Assembly: GCA_028713655.1 (NCBI GenBank)
Contig: JAQTNW010000013.1
Span: 1-64,000, forward strand
DNA from: Candidatus Methylacidiphilales bacterium
GTDB taxonomy: Bacteria > Verrucomicrobiota > Verrucomicrobiia > Methylacidiphilales > JAAUTS01
Length of the DNA: 64,000 nucleotides
Direction of reading: 5' to 3'
The translations under genes were made by a program, and so were the position numbers. Within the stretch, counting starts at the first letter, position 1. Each line of letters begins with the position of its first letter. Below the pieces are notes generated by a model. That model made no database searches. It was not told the DNA's origin and saw nothing but the letters and a program-made list of their open reading frames with translations. Positions 8,181-17,337 of this stretch are shown here, one piece after another.

Positions 8181-8849
8181 ATGCCCGAGAATGTGCGTAT
8201 CCTGATTCATTCCGCCCAGAACCGCTTTCTGAATATGGCCATTGACGAGGCCCTGCTTCGGCTCTGTCGCCAACCTGTACTTCGTTTCTATCGCTGGTCG
8301 GAGCCCGACGCCATTTCGATCGGCTACTTCCAGCCCAGCTCGGATGTGCCTGCGCGGCGGCCCTTTGTGCGGCGCTATACGGGCGGGGGATTGGTCGATC
8401 ACGCGGCCGATTTCACATATTCGGTGATTTTGCCGAAGCGGCATGCCCTTAGTCTCGCGGGTACGGCCAAAAGTTATGAAAGTATTCATGCCCCGCTTTC
8501 CGATGCGTTAAAGAAGGAAGGGTTTGATGTCCGGCTTGCCCCTTCCGCCGATCCGGTGGAAAGCAGCGCCTGCTTCCAAAAGGCCGTCCGCTTTGATGTG
8601 GTGGCCCGCGAGGGCAAGGTGGCGGGCGCGGCCCAGCGCCGCACGCGCGAAGGCTGCCTTCATCAAGGCAGCGTGCTGGTTTCCGGCTTTGATTTCAGGT
8701 CGCTGTGTTATTCCGTCGCCGAATATTTGATTCCCGTGTTAGGGCCGGGCGGTACCGAAAGCGCTTTGACGGAAGAGGAAACGGTCCGCGCAGCCACGCT
8801 CGAAACAGAGCGCTACGCCACCGAGCTTTGGAATCATTCCAAGAAATAA
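8181..8849 (+). CDS. Lipoate-protein ligase A / octanoyltransferase (LplA/LipM family)
   Basis: Attaches lipoyl or octanoyl groups to the lipoyl domains of 2-oxoacid dehydrogenases and GcvH. It has the family core RRYTGGGLVDHAADFTYSV (residues 64-82, matching the RRxTGGGAV pattern), the acyl-binding lysine K146 in EGKVAGAAQRR, and the closing HQGSVLV. At 222 residues it lacks the C-terminal domain of E. coli LplA, as do LipM-type transferases and short ligases. The sequence alone does not decide between lipoate ligase and octanoyl transferase. No lipA or dehydrogenase gene is adjacent. Confidence 0.8.
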   Translation: MPENVRILIHSAQNRFLNMAIDEALLRLCRQPVLRFYRWSEPDAISIGYFQPSSDVPARRPFVRRYTGGGLVDHAADFTYSVILPKRHALSLAGTAKSYESIHAPLSDALKKEGFDVRLAPSADPVESSACFQKAVRFDVVAREGKVAGAAQRRTREGCLHQGSVLVSGFDFRSLCYSVAEYLIPVLGPGGTESALTEEETVRAATLETERYATELWNHSKK

Positions 8850-8896
8850 TCCAGATAATCAGGAGCACAGAGCAATTTACCCGCCTACGCAGAAGG

Positions 8897-8916
8897 CCAC
8901 GGGCGTAAGCCCGTGG
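8897..8916. repeat. Perfect hairpin, 8-bp stem
   Basis: CCACGGGC and GCCCGTGG flank GTAA. It lies in the gap between the convergent lipoate-ligase-like and helicase genes and could end either transcript, but there is no T-run. The same CGGGC core appears in palindromes near 20948. Confidence 0.7.
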
Positions 8917-9041
8917 TTGAATGCGAGGCAAGGGTATCCCGCCATAGTCCGCAGGGTTTTAGCCGCGAGAGAACGCAAGGAGCACAAATGGAGGGACGAG
9001 TGCCGCCGTTATCGGGGCTGCCTTGTCTTTTTTACCCGTGG

Positions 9042-10880
9042 TTAGCTTAACAAAGCAGACTGTTCCGCCAGCCTCCGTTGGATTGGACCATTCGAGGATG
9101 AGGTTAGAAGCAGGCTTTCCCGGGCTCGAGTCATGGCAACATAGACCAGACGGGCATTTTGTTCGGGGTCCTTTTCCGTCCAATCACCGACTCCCAGCAC
9201 AAGAACGGCATCGAACTCCAAGCCTTTGCTGCTGGGTACCGGTATGATGGATATTTTGGATTCGCGAGGATCGTAGGCATTTTTCTGGGACGCAGTATCC
9301 ATCATCATAGCCGGAATTCCTTCCGTGTCCAACCGGGCCAGTAGATTGCGAGCTTGGTTAGGGTTAAAGTAGAGAACAGCAATTTCACCGAGAGATTTTC
9401 CCTCCTTTTGCCAGAAACGGATGCACTCCATTGCATAGTCGGTTTCTTCTATTTGCTTACTAAACTGATGGAAGCGTGGGCTTGGGCCGGAAATTCCAGC
9501 AGCCTCAGGTCCGACTGTTGGAATGTGGTCTTCGTCTGCGTCGATGTTCTTGAGGAAGCCGGAGGCAAAGTCGCAGGCAAATTTCAATATCTCTCGGGTA
9601 TTTCGGTAGTTCAACCGGAGAATCGTGGTCCGGCCTTGGGCTTTAATACCCACGCTCGACAAAGTGAATTTGATACTGGATTTTTTGCGATAGATGGACT
9701 GGGCATCATCGTAAAGCAGCAGCAGGGAATCGGTTTCTGGATCGACCATCTGTGTGATGAGCTTCAGCCATTCTGGATAAAAGTCGTGGCCTTCATCGAT
9801 CATGATTGCTCCATATTGGGCGCGGGGAATAAACCCTTTTTCCACGCCCATAATGACGGACTCCACATAACGATCGTAAGCGGGTTTGTCGGACTCAATC
9901 ATCTGGGCGTGATAAGTTTTTAACTGCACTTTGCACCATTCATGAAAATGGAGAACGGAAACCTTGGACTGAAGATTACGTTCCGCGATAAATGAGCGTA
10001 GTCGCGCAGCCAGGGTAATGTTGTAGCAAAGAATCAGGATGGGCTTATGAAGGTGTTGGGCAAGATGCAAGCAGCGATAGCCGAGTATGAGCGTCTTTCC
10101 AGATCCTGCCACGCCATGAATGACACGGTGGCCATCGCCGAGATTGCGGGCCAGTTGCTCCTGAACAAGATCCATAGTCCGTATGAATTGAGGCCCGGAC
10201 TCGTCGGCAGAGGCTTCTGAAAAAAAGTCCTGCTGTACGGAGGTGATGCGGATTTCAGGAAACAAATGCCAGCGGACCCTATCAATCTGGGGAAGGGTGA
10301 GCGGAGTACTGAAGCGATGGTGGAACATGCCCCAAAGCCGTTCTTGAAAAGTGTCAGCCGCAGTATTTACCGTCATTTCATCTTTGCAAATGACCAATCT
10401 GGAAGGCAAAACAAGATCCTGTTCTTCTTCGCTCAGGACTGCATTCAACTGATTCCGGGTGATCTGAGTAAAAACTGCGGCGTAGGCATAGGGGAAACAG
10501 GGCTTGCCTTGATGAAGGCCCGAAGGCTGTTGAAGTTGTGGATCAGAACTCAGTTTATTGACAACAGTCATACAATACTGATGGGCTTGCTCCAAGGGAT
10601 TGGCCACGGTTTTGAGTGTGCCCTCAGACGTCAAGATTCTGGCTTTCAGTTTATCGATGGAACGAATCGTATCGATTTTCCAGTCCTTGATTTCAAAGAC
10701 CCAGAGGCCATGGGAAGGATGAAGAAGAACAAAATCTGGATATTGGTGAAGGGGGCCGATCGGAACATTGAACCAACAGAGGTAATCGTCCTCCAGAAGA
10801 CCATCGAGTCTTTCCGCGAAGCGGCGCTCGCCAGCAGTTGCCTGGGAGCCGCTGCCAACTGGAGTAAGGAAATGTGCCAT
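9042..10880 (-). CDS. NERD-domain protein fused to a superfamily 1 helicase
   Basis: 612 residues. The N-terminal NERD domain (about 12-125) has a PD-(D/E)xK nuclease-like pattern: D49 in YPDF, then E63 and K65 in FEIKDW. A UvrD/DUF2075-type helicase follows with Walker A GVAGSGKT (256-263), Walker B IMIDEGHDF, a NYRNTREIL motif, SSKGLEFDAVLVLG and the final VYVAMTRARESL. It probably processes DNA ends or acts in repair or defence; the substrate is unknown. I start at 10880 because the open frame further upstream reads through repeat-filled spacer with no similarity. No partner gene flanks it. Confidence 0.82.
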   Translation of the reverse strand: MAHFLTPVGSGSQATAGERRFAERLDGLLEDDYLCWFNVPIGPLHQYPDFVLLHPSHGLWVFEIKDWKIDTIRSIDKLKARILTSEGTLKTVANPLEQAHQYCMTVVNKLSSDPQLQQPSGLHQGKPCFPYAYAAVFTQITRNQLNAVLSEEEQDLVLPSRLVICKDEMTVNTAADTFQERLWGMFHHRFSTPLTLPQIDRVRWHLFPEIRITSVQQDFFSEASADESGPQFIRTMDLVQEQLARNLGDGHRVIHGVAGSGKTLILGYRCLHLAQHLHKPILILCYNITLAARLRSFIAERNLQSKVSVLHFHEWCKVQLKTYHAQMIESDKPAYDRYVESVIMGVEKGFIPRAQYGAIMIDEGHDFYPEWLKLITQMVDPETDSLLLLYDDAQSIYRKKSSIKFTLSSVGIKAQGRTTILRLNYRNTREILKFACDFASGFLKNIDADEDHIPTVGPEAAGISGPSPRFHQFSKQIEETDYAMECIRFWQKEGKSLGEIAVLYFNPNQARNLLARLDTEGIPAMMMDTASQKNAYDPRESKISIIPVPSSKGLEFDAVLVLGVGDWTEKDPEQNARLVYVAMTRARESLLLTSSSNGPIQRRLAEQSALLS

Positions 10881-11321
10881 GCGTCCTGATGTTATCTGGA
10901 ACTTGGAAATTAAGTGATTCGATTGATAAGAAGTTGCTTTTGGCACATCAAGGTGTTGGTCCGGAGTTTTAAGCCGGAAGCGGCAATTCCCATTCGTCCA
11001 GTCTGGCAAAAGTGGGAAGGAAAGACAAGCACGAGCGTTTTTGGGTTTGTGGGCCGAGTCGCGCCCGAAAACTCTGACATGCGTCGTGAGCAGGAATACG
11101 TCCGCCAAAGAACGGATTCGTCTGGTGCGCGAATAAAAAACGCAAGAGAGAAGAGAGTTTCCACCACGAAACACACGAAACCCACGAAAGGAAGGCGGAG
11201 AACTTGAAACTGAACACTGAAAATCCGCCACAGGACGGATTCGCCGTGGCGAACCTGAAACTCGGATAGTTAATCCCGAACGCAGGCTTTACCTGGCCGC
11301 CGATGCAGTTAAGCTGCCCGG
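10881..11321. other. Repeat-rich spacer between divergent helicase and ymdB
   Basis: No gene seen. It holds one copy of the 20-bp motif found five times in the window (11071-11090, ACTCTGACATGCGTCGTGAG here), two copies of the TCCGCC..GGACGGATTCG hairpin-like repeat (11101-11132 and 11224-11253; a third at 24419), and a low-complexity stretch of the CCACGAAACACACGAAACCC type (11161-11190). Promoters for both genes must lie here, but none is clear. Confidence 0.6.
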
Positions 11322-12128
11322 ATGCGTGTCATCTTTTTGGGCGATGTGGTCGGCGAGCCGGGCCGGGATGCAGTCAAGGCGGCTTTGCCCGGACTGCGGG
11401 AAAAATTTTCACCCGATTTCATTGTGGTGAACGGCGAGAACTCCGCAGGAGGGCATGGTATCACGCCGCGCCTGGTGTATGAACTGCTCCGCTGCAAGAT
11501 CGATGTGGTGACTTTGGGCGATCATACCTGGGACCAACGCGAGATTTTACCCTTTTTCGACGAGGAACCGCGCTTGATCCGTCCTTTTAATTTCCCGGCG
11601 GGTTGCCCGGGCCTGGGCTGGGTCGTGGTGTCGGGGAATGGAAAAAAGCTGGGTGTGGTGAATGCCATGGGGCGGACTTTCATGGCCGCCCCGGTTGATA
11701 ACCCGATGACAGGCCTGCCGACGATCCTTGAGTTGGTTCGGCAGGAGGCGCACTGCATCCTGGTTGATTTTCACGCCGAAACCACATCCGAAAAGATCGC
11801 CTTTGGCCACGCCTTCGACGGGCAGGTGTCGGCCGTGGTGGGGACCCACACCCATGTGCAGACGGCGGATGAAAAAATTCTTCCCGGTGGGACGGCTTAT
11901 ATTACAGACACCGGGTTTTGCGGCGGCCATGACGGCGTGATCGGGCGCGACAAGGAACCGATCCTTGAGCGTTACCGCACGCTCATGCCGGTGCGGATGA
12001 CGGTCACAGGCAAGCAGCCCCAGGTGGATGGGGTGTTTATTGAGATTGATGAAAGCACGGGAAAAGCAATCAGGATTGAGCGAATCCAGGAAGCGGTTGC
12101 CCCGAATCCACCGCAGGGCGGCCAATAA
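11322..12128 (+). CDS. ymdB: YmdB-family metallophosphoesterase (TIGR00282)
   Basis: Dinuclear-metal phosphodiesterase of the YmdB family; the B. subtilis enzyme cleaves 2',3'-cyclic nucleotides. 268 residues is typical. Metal ligands are visible as D8 (FLGDVVGEPGR), E39-N40 (NGENSAGGHG), the LGDHTWD loop, DFHAET and the GTHTHVQTADE histidines. In the third motif the usual asparagine of GNHTWD is D67, a conservative change that could alter metal affinity. xseA starts seven bases downstream, so the two are very likely one transcript. Confidence 0.88.
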   Translation: MRVIFLGDVVGEPGRDAVKAALPGLREKFSPDFIVVNGENSAGGHGITPRLVYELLRCKIDVVTLGDHTWDQREILPFFDEEPRLIRPFNFPAGCPGLGWVVVSGNGKKLGVVNAMGRTFMAAPVDNPMTGLPTILELVRQEAHCILVDFHAETTSEKIAFGHAFDGQVSAVVGTHTHVQTADEKILPGGTAYITDTGFCGGHDGVIGRDKEPILERYRTLMPVRMTVTGKQPQVDGVFIEIDESTGKAIRIERIQEAVAPNPPQGGQ

Positions 12129-12135
12129 AAAAAGC

Positions 12136-13413
12136 ATGAGCCCGGAGCTTGAAATTCTGTCGGTCTCGCAGTTGAACGCCGAGATTCGCTCCTTGCTGGA
12201 GGGGCAGATCGGCGAGGTGAGTGTGCGGGGCGAAATTTCAAACCTGCGCCGCCAGAGTTCCGGCCATGTGTATTTCACACTCAAGGACGAGGGCGGCCAA
12301 ATCCGGGCGGTGCTGTTTCGGGGCGACGCCGCGCGGTTGAAGTTTGCTCCTGCGGACGGACAGGGTGTGATTGTACACGGGGAGCTGACGGTCTATGAAC
12401 CGCGCGGTGAATATCAAATCCGGGTGTCCCGCATGGAAGCGCAGGGGAAAGGCACCCTGCAGGAACGTTTTGAGGCGTTGAAACGCAAATTGCAGGCCGA
12501 AGGGTTGTTTGAACAAGCCCGGAAAAGGCCGATCCCTCAATTTCCCGAAACGGTGGCGGTGGTGACATCTCCCACCGGCGCGGCGTTGCGCGACTTCCTT
12601 AACATTATCCGGCGGCGCTGTCCCCGGTTGAAGGTCCAGGTTTTTGGGGTGCAGGTGCAGGGCGAGGGGGCTGCGGAACAGGTGGCACAGGCGCTGGCTG
12701 AACTGAACCGCTTGGGTGAGGCGGACTTGATCGTGGTGGCGCGCGGGGGCGGCAGCCTCGAAGACCTTTGGGCGTTCAACGAGGAAATCGTGGCGCGGGC
12801 TGTGGCCGCGTCGATGATTCCCGTTATTTCAGGCGTGGGGCATGAGATTGATTTCACCATCTGCGATTTTGCCGCGGATTTGCGCGCGCCGACGCCATCG
12901 GCTGCGGCGGAACTGGCGAGCGCGGCGGATGAGGATTGGCGCAACCGATTAGTTGTTCTGTTCGACGGTTTGCGGCAGAACGCGGCGGGCCTGTTGCAGG
13001 ATCGCCGCTGGAAATTGGCGGCGTGCCGGGACCATTACGTTTTTCGCGAGCCGATCCGGATTGTGCGGCAGATGTCGCAGCGGCTGGACGAGTTGGAGAA
13101 CGGCCTGGTACGGAATCTGCAAGTGGCCCGCAATACGACGCGGGAGAGGCTTTCGTTTATCAACCAGCGCTGGCAGTCGGCGCATCCGCAGCGCAGGCTG
13201 GCGGAATGGCGCAACCTGCTCCAGGCCCGGAAGGTCCAGTTGCGATTGCTCTCGCCGCAACAGACCTTGAACCGGGGCTATTCGATCGTTTTTGACCGGA
13301 AGGGGCGGATATTGAAGGAAGTGGAGCAGGCGCTTGCGGCCGGGGATGTGAAGATCCGCTTTTCGGACGGGGATATGGACGCGAAGGTTATGAAGAAATC
13401 CGACAATTCCTAA
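12136..13413 (+). CDS. xseA: Exodeoxyribonuclease VII large subunit
   Basis: Large subunit of ExoVII, which degrades single-stranded DNA in mismatch repair and recombination. The OB-fold lies at the N-terminus (SVSQLNAEIRSLLEG, then GEISNLRRQSSGHVYFTLKD) and the catalytic domain carries VVTSPTGAALRDFLNI, VVARGGGSLEDLWAFN and SGVGHEIDFTI, followed by a coiled coil. 425 residues from the ATG at 12136 match the family; a longer frame overlapping ymdB is not needed. The small subunit gene xseB, often just downstream, is absent from the 230-base gap that follows. Confidence 0.93.
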   Translation: MSPELEILSVSQLNAEIRSLLEGQIGEVSVRGEISNLRRQSSGHVYFTLKDEGGQIRAVLFRGDAARLKFAPADGQGVIVHGELTVYEPRGEYQIRVSRMEAQGKGTLQERFEALKRKLQAEGLFEQARKRPIPQFPETVAVVTSPTGAALRDFLNIIRRRCPRLKVQVFGVQVQGEGAAEQVAQALAELNRLGEADLIVVARGGGSLEDLWAFNEEIVARAVAASMIPVISGVGHEIDFTICDFAADLRAPTPSAAAELASAADEDWRNRLVVLFDGLRQNAAGLLQDRRWKLAACRDHYVFREPIRIVRQMSQRLDELENGLVRNLQVARNTTRERLSFINQRWQSAHPQRRLAEWRNLLQARKVQLRLLSPQQTLNRGYSIVFDRKGRILKEVEQALAAGDVKIRFSDGDMDAKVMKKSDNS

Positions 13414-13499
13414 AACTGGAATACGATTGGCCGCGAAAAAACGCAAAAGTCGCAAAAAATCGGACAGAAGATTTAAATGCGGATAGACGGGATTTCCGG

Positions 13500-13528
13500 A
13501 TTGCCGCGTCGCTACGCTCCTCGCAATG
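13500..13528. repeat. Imperfect palindromic repeat (ATTGC...GCAAT type)
   Basis: Begins ATTGCCGCGTCGC and ends CTCCTCGCAAT. Similar ATTGC/GCAAT intergenic elements are common in unrelated bacterial genomes. Part of the same wording (CGCGGCAATCC) recurs near 48097. It lies in the xseA to brnT spacer. Confidence 0.55.
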
Positions 13529-13643
13529 ACGCTTTCGTGCCCTTCCATTTACCATTACTTTACCGTTTGTGATCTTTTGCGGCACCACACGGCGCATCAG
13601 AAAAAGAATTTGACTCCGCAAGATACATACTTACATTGTAAAT

Positions 13644-13979
13644 ATGGATGGCATTGAGTTTCAGTGGAACCATCAAAAGAGTAAGGAAAACCTCAAGAAA
13701 CACGGGGTGTCATTTGAGGAGGCGCAGACAAAAGGGAATCCAATAATTACTGGAGATAATGTCATGAGAGAATCCTACGATTTTTCAAAGATGAAGGGCA
13801 TAAGAAACCCATATATCGGGCGTCTCAAGCAGCCGATCACTATTCGACTGGATAAAGGGACTGTATCCTACTTCAAGACCCTTGGGACCGAGATGGGAAT
13901 GCCCTATCAAAATCTCATCAATTTATACCTTAGGGAGTGTGCTTTGCAGCGCAAGAAGCTCAATTTGAAATGGGCATAG
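13644..13979 (+). CDS. Fused remnant of BrnT-like toxin and BrnA-like antitoxin
   Basis: The first 27 residues (MDGIEFQWNHQKSKENLKKH, then GVSFEEA) match the N-terminus of BrnT toxins, which are normally about 90 residues. The frame then runs straight into an antitoxin-like part, residues 41-111 (MRESYDFSKMKG and QPITIRLDKGTVSYFKTLG), with a ribbon-helix-helix layout as in BrnA. An internal ATG at 13764, with GGAG eight bases upstream, is a likely separate antitoxin start. An internal deletion has probably removed the toxin core, leaving an orphan antitoxin able to bind DNA. Recognition is by motif only. Confidence 0.65.
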   Translation: MDGIEFQWNHQKSKENLKKHGVSFEEAQTKGNPIITGDNVMRESYDFSKMKGIRNPYIGRLKQPITIRLDKGTVSYFKTLGTEMGMPYQNLINLYLRECALQRKKLNLKWA

Positions 13980-14024
13980 TGCTTCAGCTCGAAGCATGTG
14001 AAGACACCCAGCCGTAAGGGAGCT

Positions 14025-15275
14025 TCACCGCCGGCTGCGGAAACCCCGGTTGAAACGGCGGAAGGGCTTGTTTCCGGACAGTGTGACGTCCTTGATTTCC
14101 TGTGTTTCAGCCGCCCTTTCAACATGGAACGGATGGTCTGTCAGTATCGGAAGTGTCAGGCGGATGAGACGCTGGATATCGCGCAAAAAGGATCGTTCCT
14201 CGTGCGAGCAAAGCGAGATGGCCATGCCTTCGGCGCCTGCGCGTGCGGTGCGTCCGATGCGATGCACATAGGACTCCGGCTCATTCGGGATGTCGAAATT
14301 CACAACCAGGGTGATGCCTTTGATGTCGATCCCGCGTGCCGCGATGTCGGTGGCGACCAGGACCTTGACCTGCCCGCTGCGGAACGATTCGAGGGCGCGT
14401 TGGCGCGCGTTCTGGGATTTGTTGCTGTGAATGGCTTCCGCCGGGATGCGGCTGCGATTGAGCGCTTCCGCAAGATGGTTCGCGCCGTGCTTGGTCCGGC
14501 TGAAAACCAGCGCGAGGCCGCCGTTGTTTTTCCCGAGCAAATGAATCAACAGTTCGCGCTTTTTGGATTTGTCCACGAAACAGACTTTTTGCTCGATGCG
14601 GTCGGCGGTGGTCGAAGCGGGGGCGACATCGACCCTGACAGGGTTGTGCAGCAATCCCTCGGCGAGGCCGACAATTTCCTGCGGCAGGGTGGCGGAAAAG
14701 AGCAGGGACTGGCGCCGGGCAGGCAACTGTTTCATGATTTTCCTGACATCATGGATGAAGCCCATGTCCAGCATGCGGTCGGCTTCGTCCAACACGAAGA
14801 CCTCGACGTGGCCGAGCTTGAGATAGCCTTGCCCCTGAAGGTCGAGCAGGCGTCCTGGTGTGGCGACGAGTATATCGATGCCGCGCTGGAGGGCTTTGAC
14901 CTGGGGATTCTGGCCGACTCCGCCAAAAATGACCGCGTGGTTTAATTTGAGGTGCTTCCCGTATGTCGCAAAACTCGCGCCGATCTGGGCGGCCAGTTCG
15001 CGGGTGGGGGTCAGAATCAGGGCCCGGGGAGAATTCGGAATCCGCGGCTTGGGATTCTGGTCGAAGCGGTGCAGGATGGGCAGGGCGAAGGCCGCTGTTT
15101 TTCCAGTGCCGGTTTGGGCGCAGCCCAGGAGATCTTTTCCTTCGAGCAGGTGGGGGATGCACTGGTGTTGGATGGGGGACGGTGTCGTGTACCCTTTTTC
15201 ACGCAGTGCGCGTTGAATCTCCTCGCTGAGCGCCAGGGATTCAAATGTCGGTTCTTGTGTCTGTGTCATGATCAT
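14025..15275 (-). CDS. DEAD-box RNA helicase (RhlE/DeaD type)
   Basis: ATP-dependent RNA helicase for RNA unwinding in decay or ribosome assembly. Motifs in order: Q (SPIQHQCIP), I ([11 protein letters not shown]), Ia (PTRELAAQ), II ([10 protein letters not shown]), III (SAT), IV/V ([11 protein letters not shown]) and VI ([12 protein letters not shown]). The 416 residues include a short basic tail ([12 protein letters not shown]), as in RhlE-type enzymes. The second methionine, two codons on, is an equally good start. It is flanked by divergent or unrelated genes, so it is probably monocistronic. Confidence 0.92.
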   Translation of the reverse strand: MIMTQTQEPTFESLALSEEIQRALREKGYTTPSPIQHQCIPHLLEGKDLLGCAQTGTGKTAAFALPILHRFDQNPKPRIPNSPRALILTPTRELAAQIGASFATYGKHLKLNHAVIFGGVGQNPQVKALQRGIDILVATPGRLLDLQGQGYLKLGHVEVFVLDEADRMLDMGFIHDVRKIMKQLPARRQSLLFSATLPQEIVGLAEGLLHNPVRVDVAPASTTADRIEQKVCFVDKSKKRELLIHLLGKNNGGLALVFSRTKHGANHLAEALNRSRIPAEAIHSNKSQNARQRALESFRSGQVKVLVATDIAARGIDIKGITLVVNFDIPNEPESYVHRIGRTARAGAEGMAISLCSHEERSFLRDIQRLIRLTLPILTDHPFHVERAAETQEIKDVTLSGNKPFRRFNRGFRSRR

Positions 15276-15571
15276 AATCTGTCATTTCCGGTACGGCATG
15301 AGCATGGCTCAGGCCGGGCCTGTTTCCGCGGGCTTAAGCCTGCGGTTTATAAAATCCGTTTGGGAAGTTCGATGAGTTACTTGTTCCCTGGCAAATCTCT
15401 CATCGATAAGACAGAAAGGGGTCTCAATTAGAAGCGGACCCGTGCCCGCAAGACTTGGGGAGATTATGGCAGGCGGATGCGCATGGCAAGCTTTATTTTT
15501 GAGAAGCCTTTGTTCACTGCCTTGGAAGGGTTTGGGATTGACTTGTCCTTGGGCTGATTTGTACTTGGATC

Positions 15572-16165
15572 ATGGCTGAGAATGAGATTATTGCGGATCT
15601 GAGCCCTGTTGGAATCCTCGCCCATATCAGCCCCGAGGACTTGGAGACGCTTAAATTCCACGGAACTTTTGGCGAATACGGGGTCGGCGAGGTGATAGTC
15701 CGCCAAGGCGAGTCACAGACCTGCCTTTATTTCATCATTTCGGGGTTGCTGGAGGTGGTGATTTCCAGCGGACAGAATGACGTGAAGTTGGGCGAGGTGG
15801 GCCCGGGAGATTGCATCGGCGAAGTGAGTGTGTTTGAGCCGGGCGAGGCATCCGCCACGGTGAAGGTTATCGAGACAAGCGTGCTTTGGAGCCTGGACGT
15901 CGGATCACTCCAGAATTATTTTGAACAATTGCCTGTTGCGGGCGGGCAATTGATGCTCGGGATCGCGCAATTGCTGACCAAGCGGCTCCGGCATGCGAAT
16001 AACACGATTCTGGCGAATCGGATATTGCCCCAGCACCTGAGTGTGAGATCGGGACAGGGCAAGGAGCCCCTCAAGGCCGAAAACCTGGCGCAGCCAAAGG
16101 GCGTCCTGGGCGGATTATTCGGAAAAAAATCCTCGTCGAAATTTGTTCCCAAGATCAAGAAGTGA
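15572..16165 (+). CDS. Cyclic nucleotide-binding (CNB/CAP_ED) domain protein
   Basis: 197 residues with one CNB domain at about 18-140: the GEVIVRQGESQTCLYFIISG opening, the glycine turns of the beta-roll, and a phosphate-binding-cassette region GPGDCIGEVSVFEPGEASA. The usual arginine of RTA is replaced (EASATVK), so binding of cAMP or cGMP is uncertain. There is no helix-turn-helix; the C-terminus is a basic, low-complexity tail (GGLFGKKSSSKF). It may be a soluble sensor or adaptor. The convergent FHA gene downstream suggests a signalling neighbourhood. The 296-base gap upstream holds an imperfect CCGCGGGCTTAAGCCTGCGG hairpin. Confidence 0.78.
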   Translation: MAENEIIADLSPVGILAHISPEDLETLKFHGTFGEYGVGEVIVRQGESQTCLYFIISGLLEVVISSGQNDVKLGEVGPGDCIGEVSVFEPGEASATVKVIETSVLWSLDVGSLQNYFEQLPVAGGQLMLGIAQLLTKRLRHANNTILANRILPQHLSVRSGQGKEPLKAENLAQPKGVLGGLFGKKSSSKFVPKIKK

Positions 16166-16310
16166 AATCTTTTCCGCAGTGCGGGAAAAAATTTGTTGGG
16201 GATGGCATAGGGAGCGGAAACAACGCATGGCTCATGACACACACAGAATGTCTTCCCGGCAAATGACCGGGCGGGAAAGAAGGTAAGCCATCTCAACGGT
16301 GAACTGACTG

Positions 16311-17171
16311 TTACGCTGCGCCAAGGCCCATGGGCCGGGTCTTTTTCTGCTTCGCCGGACCCGGTTGATGCCCGTTTTCAGATGTCGCGGGTGTGGGCGT
16401 GGCGGCGTGCGCCAGAATCGGCTGCGCAAGACTTTGGGGCGGCCGCAGGCTTTGGCGGATCTCGCGGGGGATAACGGTGGTTTTTCCATTACGAAAGTCT
16501 TCCTTGCGTTCTTCCGCCGTGCGGAACGGGAGAATTTTAAATGTGCAGGTCACATTTCCGAAGCGCAACTTTTGACCCTCTTCGGCCACTCCAAAATACG
16601 TCGGATGATCGTCGATAAAAGTTCCGTTGGCTGAATTCAAATCATGTACAAACAAACGCTTTTCCTGGGCGCTGATGAAACAGTGCTGGCGCGAGAGGGA
16701 GTGGTCATCGATGGCGAGTTCATTGCCTTCGGCCCGTCCGACGAGGAAGAATTCGCGGCTCACGTCATAGGTGAACTGGCCGAGCTGCGGGCTGTCAACG
16801 AGGAAGGAAATGGTATAACGGTTATGCAGGACGAGTTCGCGGCGCAGCACTTGTTCCGCGAGAGTGCCGTCCTGGGTTTCGCGGGCCGAGGCAAAGCGGG
16901 AAAGCAGGGTCATGCCTGAAAAATGATCCAGCCAAAGTGATTGGAAGCGGGGCAAGGTCTGCCCTTCCCATGCCATTAATTTGGGCTCGGGCCAATCCAA
17001 CAGCATCGCCAGGTAGGCCTGCAAACCAAACTGATCGCCGGCCTGCGCATGCACCGCACAGCCTTCCATGAGGAAAACGTCGCCATCCTGCTCTCCTGTG
17101 GAGACATAGAGCCGACCGGTCTTGGCCGCGGACTGGTACCAGAGCAAAAACTCAATAAAGGTATTGTTCAT
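16311..17171 (-). CDS. FHA-domain protein with N-terminal DUF4388-like region
   Basis: About 286 residues from the ATG at 17171, which has GGAAG upstream; a GTG at 17204 is an alternative start. The N-terminal part (TGRLYVSTGEQDGDVFLMEG) resembles DUF4388/PATAN-type domains. An FHA phosphothreonine-binding domain follows at about 135-225: FFLVGRAEGNELAIDD, SLSRQHCFIS, LNSANGTFIDD. FHA domains dock proteins phosphorylated by Ser/Thr kinases such as the one at 36942. The tail is proline-rich and basic. Its end faces the CNB gene. Confidence 0.82.
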   Translation of the reverse strand: MNNTFIEFLLWYQSAAKTGRLYVSTGEQDGDVFLMEGCAVHAQAGDQFGLQAYLAMLLDWPEPKLMAWEGQTLPRFQSLWLDHFSGMTLLSRFASARETQDGTLAEQVLRRELVLHNRYTISFLVDSPQLGQFTYDVSREFFLVGRAEGNELAIDDHSLSRQHCFISAQEKRLFVHDLNSANGTFIDDHPTYFGVAEEGQKLRFGNVTCTFKILPFRTAEERKEDFRNGKTTVIPREIRQSLRPPQSLAQPILAHAATPTPATSENGHQPGPAKQKKTRPMGLGAA

Positions 17172-17337
17172 TCCGTAAGACTTCCGTTCGTGCCCCATTT
17201 TCACATGGTTTCAGGACCTCCATGTGAAACATGGCATTTAAAGTGTGCCCAGACTCCAGTGCGATGACAAGGCCAGAAGCAGCGCTCGTGTAGATAACTT
17301 TCGCGGAGTTTTCCGGAGAGCGGGAGTAAAAGTTTTT

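Noticed and set aside
10881-11231. Upstream extension of the NERD-helicase frame
   Set aside because: The extra 117 codons run through spacer repeats; the NERD domain starts shortly after the ATG at 10880.
13998-14945. 315-codon plus-strand frame
   Set aside because: It is antisense to the clear DEAD-box helicase gene.
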